A stretch of 8,385 nucleotides of DNA from positions 1 to 8,385 of the forward strand of contig PTLK01000076.1 in assembly GCA_002938075.1 (NCBI GenBank), read 5' to 3'. Within the stretch, counting starts at the first letter, position 1. Each line of letters starts with the position of its first letter. The DNA comes from Alphaproteobacteria bacterium MarineAlpha3_Bin3. Its GTDB lineage: Bacteria; Pseudomonadota; Alphaproteobacteria; Rhodospirillales; Casp-alpha2. The position numbers were made by a program, and so were the translations under genes. Positions 6,066-8,385 of the stretch are shown here, in pieces. The notes beneath the pieces were generated by a model, which worked only from the letters and a program-made list of their open reading frames with translations, was not told the origin of the DNA and ran no database searches.

Positions 6066-6674
6066 ATGCAGGGACATGGAATAAAAAAAGCTGTGATTTC
6101 AACGCTGGCCTTGGTCTTGTTGGCCGCCTGCGGTTCGGCGGCGCCGGTCCCCGAAGACCAATTCTACCGTCTGTCGGCGGTGATGACTGTGGCGCCGCAA
6201 TCGAAAACGCTTTTTCCGGGGACCCTGGAAATCGACCGCTTTGTCGCCGACGGCCTGACCGCGGGGCGGCCGATCGTTTATTCCGAGGCCGGAAAACCCT
6301 TCCAGGTGAAGGAATTCCATTACCACTTCTGGACCCAGCCGCCGACGGTGATGCTGAGGGACGAGCTGGTAACGTACCTTCGCCGGGCGAAGGTCGCCGA
6401 TATCGTCGTGACGCCGGAAATGCGCGTTTCGCCGGACTACGTCCTGACCGGCAAGATCAGGCGCCTGGAGAAAGTCGTCGGCACGCCGCCGAAAGCCGTG
6501 CTTGAGATCGAGCTTGGCCTGCGCAAGGCGTCGGGGGGGAAGCTGGTTTTCCTCGATACCTACCGGGTCGAAACCACGTCCGACGGGTCCGGCGTCGATG
6601 CCGCCGTGTATTCGCTCAACAAGGCACTGTCGACCATCTACGCCGATTTTGTGGCCGACCTCTCAAAGCTGTAG
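6066..6674 (+). CDS. PqiC-like ABC transport auxiliary lipoprotein
   Basis: A 202-residue lipoprotein of the ABC_trans_aux family (formerly DUF330, the PqiC family), the outer-membrane partner of MCE transport systems. The signal peptide has a basic start (MQGHGIKK), a hydrophobic core and the lipobox LLAAC, with Cys22 the predicted lipidated residue. Gly at +2 gives no Asp inner-membrane retention signal, so outer-membrane sorting is likely. The mature part shows the family pattern FYRLSAV (33-39), RPIVYSEAGKPFQVKEFHYH (68-87) and the WTQPPTVMLRDEL run. The ATG at 6066 is chosen because it gives a standard lipoprotein signal and has GGAAGG nearby; an in-frame ATG at 6021 would bury that signal behind 15 extra polar residues. 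A 60-base gap without a terminator separates it from mlaD. No MlaC or MlaA gene is in the window. Confidence 0.87.
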   Translation: MQGHGIKKAVISTLALVLLAACGSAAPVPEDQFYRLSAVMTVAPQSKTLFPGTLEIDRFVADGLTAGRPIVYSEAGKPFQVKEFHYHFWTQPPTVMLRDELVTYLRRAKVADIVVTPEMRVSPDYVLTGKIRRLEKVVGTPPKAVLEIELGLRKASGGKLVFLDTYRVETTSDGSGVDAAVYSLNKALSTIYADFVADLSKL

Positions 6675-7283
6675 ATGCCCATAAAATCAAGTCATATCAA
6701 GTCGATAGAACACCGCGTCACGGAACAGGACCGGTGGCGCCGCCAGGGTCACGAAGGCGGCGTCTTGTGGTTCACCGGCTTGCCGGGGTCGGGAAAATCG
6801 ACCCTGGCATTCGAACTCGAGCGCGTGTTGTTCGAAAAGGGCAAGCAGGTCTTCGTCATGGACGGCGACAACCTCCGCCATGGGCTCAATTCGGACTTGG
6901 GTTTTTCACCCGAGGACCGGGCCGAAAACATCCGCCGTGTCGGCGAGGTGGCGGCGCTTTATGCCGACGCCGGGATGATCGGCGTCACCGCCTTCATTTC
7001 CCCCTACAGGGCCGACCGGCGGGGCGCGCGCCAGGCGGCGGGAGGGCATTTCCATGAAGTTTACCTGAGCGCCAGCCTGGAGATCTGCGAGGGCCGCGAC
7101 CCCAAGGGCCACTACAAACTGGCCCGCCAGGGCGAGATCCCCGACTTCACCGGCGTCTCGGCCCCTTATGAAACGCCCGAGGAGCCCGAGCTGGTCATCG
7201 ACACCGGCGCGATGTCGGTGGACGAAAGTCTCAAGGTGCTCGGGGAATACGTGGAAAAGGTCTTCGGGTTGAAGGACGAATAG
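6675..7283 (+). CDS. cysC: Adenylylsulfate (APS) kinase
   Basis: A 202-residue cytoplasmic kinase that phosphorylates APS at the 3' position to make PAPS, the donor for sulfation and an intermediate of sulfate assimilation. Walker A GLPGSGKST spans 35-43, DGDNLRHGLNSDLGFS spans 63-78, and FISPYRADRR (108-117) includes Ser109, which matches the phosphoserine position of E. coli CysC. RDPKGHYKLARQGEIPDFTG (141-160) is the substrate-binding lid. All key residues are present and the length is standard. The ATG directly follows the lipoprotein stop (TAGATG) with no good ribosome binding site, so translation probably depends on the upstream gene. No cysN/cysD, cysH or sulfotransferase gene lies in the window, so its place at the end of a lipid-transport operon is unexplained. 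It may be a chance junction or may supply PAPS for envelope sulfation. Confidence 0.93.
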   Translation: MPIKSSHIKSIEHRVTEQDRWRRQGHEGGVLWFTGLPGSGKSTLAFELERVLFEKGKQVFVMDGDNLRHGLNSDLGFSPEDRAENIRRVGEVAALYADAGMIGVTAFISPYRADRRGARQAAGGHFHEVYLSASLEICEGRDPKGHYKLARQGEIPDFTGVSAPYETPEEPELVIDTGAMSVDESLKVLGEYVEKVFGLKDE

Positions 7284-7285
7284 CG

Positions 7286-7301
7286 GCCGGCCAGTGCCGG
7301 C
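7286..7301. terminator. Short GC hairpin between convergent cysC and gapR
   Basis: GCCGGC-CAGT-GCCGGC forms a perfect 6-bp all-GC stem with a four-base loop. It lies three bases after the cysC stop and a dozen bases from the gapR stop, the right place for a shared terminator. There is no T run on either side, so it would be a non-classical terminator at best. Confidence 0.3.
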
Positions 7302-7312
7302 GGCAAGGGGCG

Positions 7313-7555
7313 TCACATGTCGAGGGCGCGTTCGTAAACGCTCAGGATTTCTTCCATTTGGGTGCGGTCGTCCTTGTCCAGTTTCCTTAGCCGGATGAGC
7401 TGGCGCATGACCCTGACGTCGAAACCCGCTCCCTTGGCTTCCGAATAGACCTCGCGGATATCGGCGGCCAGGGCCATCTTTTCCTCTTCCAACCGTTCGA
7501 TGCGGTCGACGAAAGACCTCAACCGGTCAGTCGAAACACCCCCAACTTCCGCCAT
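7313..7555 (-). CDS. gapR: GapR/DUF2312 nucleoid-associated protein
   Basis: An 80-residue DUF2312 protein. Its characterised member, Caulobacter GapR, is a coiled-coil DNA clamp that binds overtwisted DNA ahead of replication and transcription and helps topoisomerases. An N-terminal helix with heptad-like character (STDRLRSFVDRIERLEEEKM, 8-27) leads to DIREVYSEAKGAGFDVRVMR (32-51), the best conserved block of the family. A second helix, rich in Lys, Arg and Asp, follows. Length is slightly under the Caulobacter protein (about 89). The ATG at 7553-7555 is the first in frame and has a run of eight Gs six bases upstream as an unusual ribosome binding site. It converges with cysC and diverges from the response regulator, so it is probably monocistronic. 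The family call is very secure; function is by homology. Confidence 0.93.
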   Translation of the reverse strand: MAEVGGVSTDRLRSFVDRIERLEEEKMALAADIREVYSEAKGAGFDVRVMRQLIRLRKLDKDDRTQMEEILSVYERALDM

Positions 7556-7561
7556 TTTCGT

Positions 7562-7569
7562 CCCCCCCC
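7562..7569 (-). promoter_or_regulatory. Eight-G tract serving as gapR ribosome binding site
   Basis: On the minus strand the sequence before the gapR ATG reads AAGGGGGGGGACGAAAATG. The only Shine-Dalgarno-like element is this homopolymer, ending six bases before the start. Slippage in the tract would not alter the reading frame but would shift the spacing and strength of the site. Confidence 0.5.
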
Positions 7570-7594
7570 TTAGACGTTGTTTTTTAATTCAAGA

Positions 7595-7618
7595 GCCGGT
7601 CCCCGACGTCGGACCGGC
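7595..7618. repeat. Perfect 8-bp hairpin in the gapR leader
   Basis: GCCGGTCC (7595-7602) pairs perfectly with GGACCGGC (7611-7618) around an eight-base loop that itself contains the palindrome GACGTC. It lies 40-63 bases upstream of the gapR ATG and just downstream of the proposed gapR promoter, so it would be transcribed in the 5' leader. Neither side has a T run downstream, so it does not look like an intrinsic terminator. An mRNA structure or protein-binding dyad is more likely. Confidence 0.45.
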
Positions 7619-7636
7619 CCAGACCGTGCGAATTGA

Positions 7637-7666
7637 ACAATAGTCGGGCTTGGGAGGCGCTGGCAA
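7637..7666 (-). promoter_or_regulatory. Putative sigma70-type promoter of gapR
   Basis: Minus strand: -35 TTGCCA at 7666-7661 (five of six consensus bases), an 18-bp spacer, and -10 TATTGT at 7642-7637 (four of six). Transcription would start near 7630 and give a leader of about 75 bases that includes the hairpin at 7595-7618. Confidence 0.45.
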
Positions 7667-7694
7667 GCCGTCGTTGACGGGCGGCCGGGCGCGT

Positions 7695-7723
7695 TTGCCA
7701 TTCGATTAAGAGGTTTTTAATAT
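7695..7723 (+). promoter_or_regulatory. Putative sigma70-type promoter of the response regulator gene
   Basis: Plus strand: -35 TTGCCA (7695-7700, five of six), a 17-bp spacer, and -10 TAATAT (7718-7723, four of six) in a locally AT-rich stretch. Transcription would start near 7730, about 40 bases before the proposed TTG start codon. It shares the short intergenic region back to back with the gapR promoter. Confidence 0.45.
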
Positions 7724-7769
7724 CACTGACTTAAGGGGTAATCTGAAAACCCATTGAGAGGCCTTTGAT

Positions 7770-8385
7770 TTGGACGCTTTTGATTTCAGCCGCCTGGGCG
7801 TTTTCATCGTCGAGGACAACAACTACGTTCGCGAGACGCTGGAGAACCTGCTCCGGCATTTCCGATTCGGCCGCATCGCCGTCGCCTCGAACGGCGAGGA
7901 AGCCATCGACTATATGAAAACGCTGGGGTCGGCGAGCAGCATCATCGCGCCTGACATCGTCATATCCGACCTGGTCATGACCCCGATCAACGGCCTTCTG
8001 TTCCTGCGCTGGATGCGCACGGCGAAGGAATCGTCGAACCGGATGATCCCCTACATCATGCTTTCGGGCGCCGCCGACGGGGCCTACGTGAATTCCGCCC
8101 GCGACCTGGGCGCAACCGAATTCCTGGCCAAGCCGTTTTCGGCGGCTTCGGTTTACAAGTTCCTTGTCAAGGTTATCGAGGCACCGCGCCAATTTGTCAC
8201 CACCACCAAATATTTCGGACCCGACCGCCGCCGCCAAAAACAGGATCCGCCCGGTAAGGAACGGCGGTTAAAGGACGAAGAGGACGTCACCATCGTCTAT
8301 TCGGCGGAAAAAGTGGCGAAGCCGAAGCAACCGACCGACGTCTGGTATTTCCGCCTGCCCAACAGCCTCAAGGAAAAAGCCGGTG
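7770..8385 (+). CDS. CheY-like response regulator, 5' part (3' end outside window)
   Basis: A receiver-domain protein; 205 codons are visible before the window ends. The receiver spans about 10-136, with acidic pair E15-D16, phosphoacceptor D67 (IVISDLVM), S99 in the usual Thr/Ser position, and K121 in FLAKPF. All residues needed for phosphotransfer are present. After it come KYFGPDRRR (147-155), a motif I associate with small response regulators of Rhodospirillales-type bacteria, and a charged linker. No DNA-binding domain is visible so far. The frame opens after a TGA at 7755-7757 and has no ATG before the receiver. The TTG at 7770 is proposed because GAGAGG lies eight bases upstream and it gives a correctly placed receiver start (DAFDFSRLGVFIVEDN). 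The cognate kinase is not in the window. The gene is divergent from gapR. Confidence 0.85.
   Translation, partial: MDAFDFSRLGVFIVEDNNYVRETLENLLRHFRFGRIAVASNGEEAIDYMKTLGSASSIIAPDIVISDLVMTPINGLLFLRWMRTAKESSNRMIPYIMLSGAADGAYVNSARDLGATEFLAKPFSAASVYKFLVKVIEAPRQFVTTTKYFGPDRRRQKQDPPGKERRLKDEEDVTIVYSAEKVAKPKQPTDVWYFRLPNSLKEKAG

Noticed and set aside
7595..7618. The gapR-leader hairpin as an intrinsic terminator.
   Set aside because: No T run follows it on either strand and no gene ends beside it; it lies between divergent promoters.
7731..8237. A 168-codon minus-strand frame over the response regulator.
   Set aside because: The plus strand encodes a clear receiver domain with all phosphotransfer residues; the antisense frame has no recognisable content.

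Overview
The window looks like chromosomal DNA of a GC-rich alphaproteobacterium, probably Rhodospirillales-like. This rests on an aa3-type cytochrome oxidase subunit III, a GapR/DUF2312 nucleoid protein (a family typical of Alphaproteobacteria), and a response regulator with an FGPDRRR tail that I associate with that group. The assignment is inference from gene content. No tRNA, rRNA, IS element, integrase or CRISPR array was seen, and no gene-free stretch exceeds about 215 bases.

Layout. (1) 1-477: the 3' part of cytochrome c oxidase subunit III, plus strand, cut by the window edge. (2) 493-941, minus strand: a two-gene mercury-type unit. It has a MerF-like membrane protein and a small GDCCVxC cysteine-rich protein whose start codon overlaps the merF stop. 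(3) 942-1156: a divergent intergenic region with an inverted repeat. (4) 1157-7283, plus strand: seven tightly packed genes that read as one operon. In order they are a GAF-PP2C-HATPase fusion (RsbU and RsbW activities on one chain), a STAS protein, MlaE permease, MlaF ATPase, MlaD/MCE protein, a PqiC-type lipoprotein and an APS kinase (CysC). (5) 7313-7555, minus strand: gapR, convergent with cysC. (6) 7556-7769: a divergent intergenic region with a plausible promoter in each direction and a perfect hairpin in the gapR leader. (7) 7770-8385, plus strand: the 5' part of a CheY-like response regulator with a probable TTG start, running off the window.

The most interesting part is the operon. 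It joins a complete SpoIIAA/SpoIIAB/SpoIIE-type partner-switching module (phosphatase and kinase in one protein, STAS substrate next door) to an MCE-type lipid ABC transporter. In E. coli the Mla transporter carries a STAS subunit, MlaB, bound to MlaF. The simplest reading is that the STAS protein here fills the MlaB position and that its phosphorylation state, set by the GAF-sensing fusion enzyme, switches lipid transport. Alphaproteobacteria generally lack a sigma-B pathway and no sigma factor gene lies in the window, which argues for a non-sigma target. This is a hypothesis from gene order and domains, not shown by the sequence alone.

Two smaller oddities stand out. The MerF-like protein stops where the C-terminal cysteine pair of classical MerF would begin, and it is followed at once by a ten-cysteine protein. 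The lipid-transport operon ends in an APS kinase whose start codon directly follows the lipoprotein stop.
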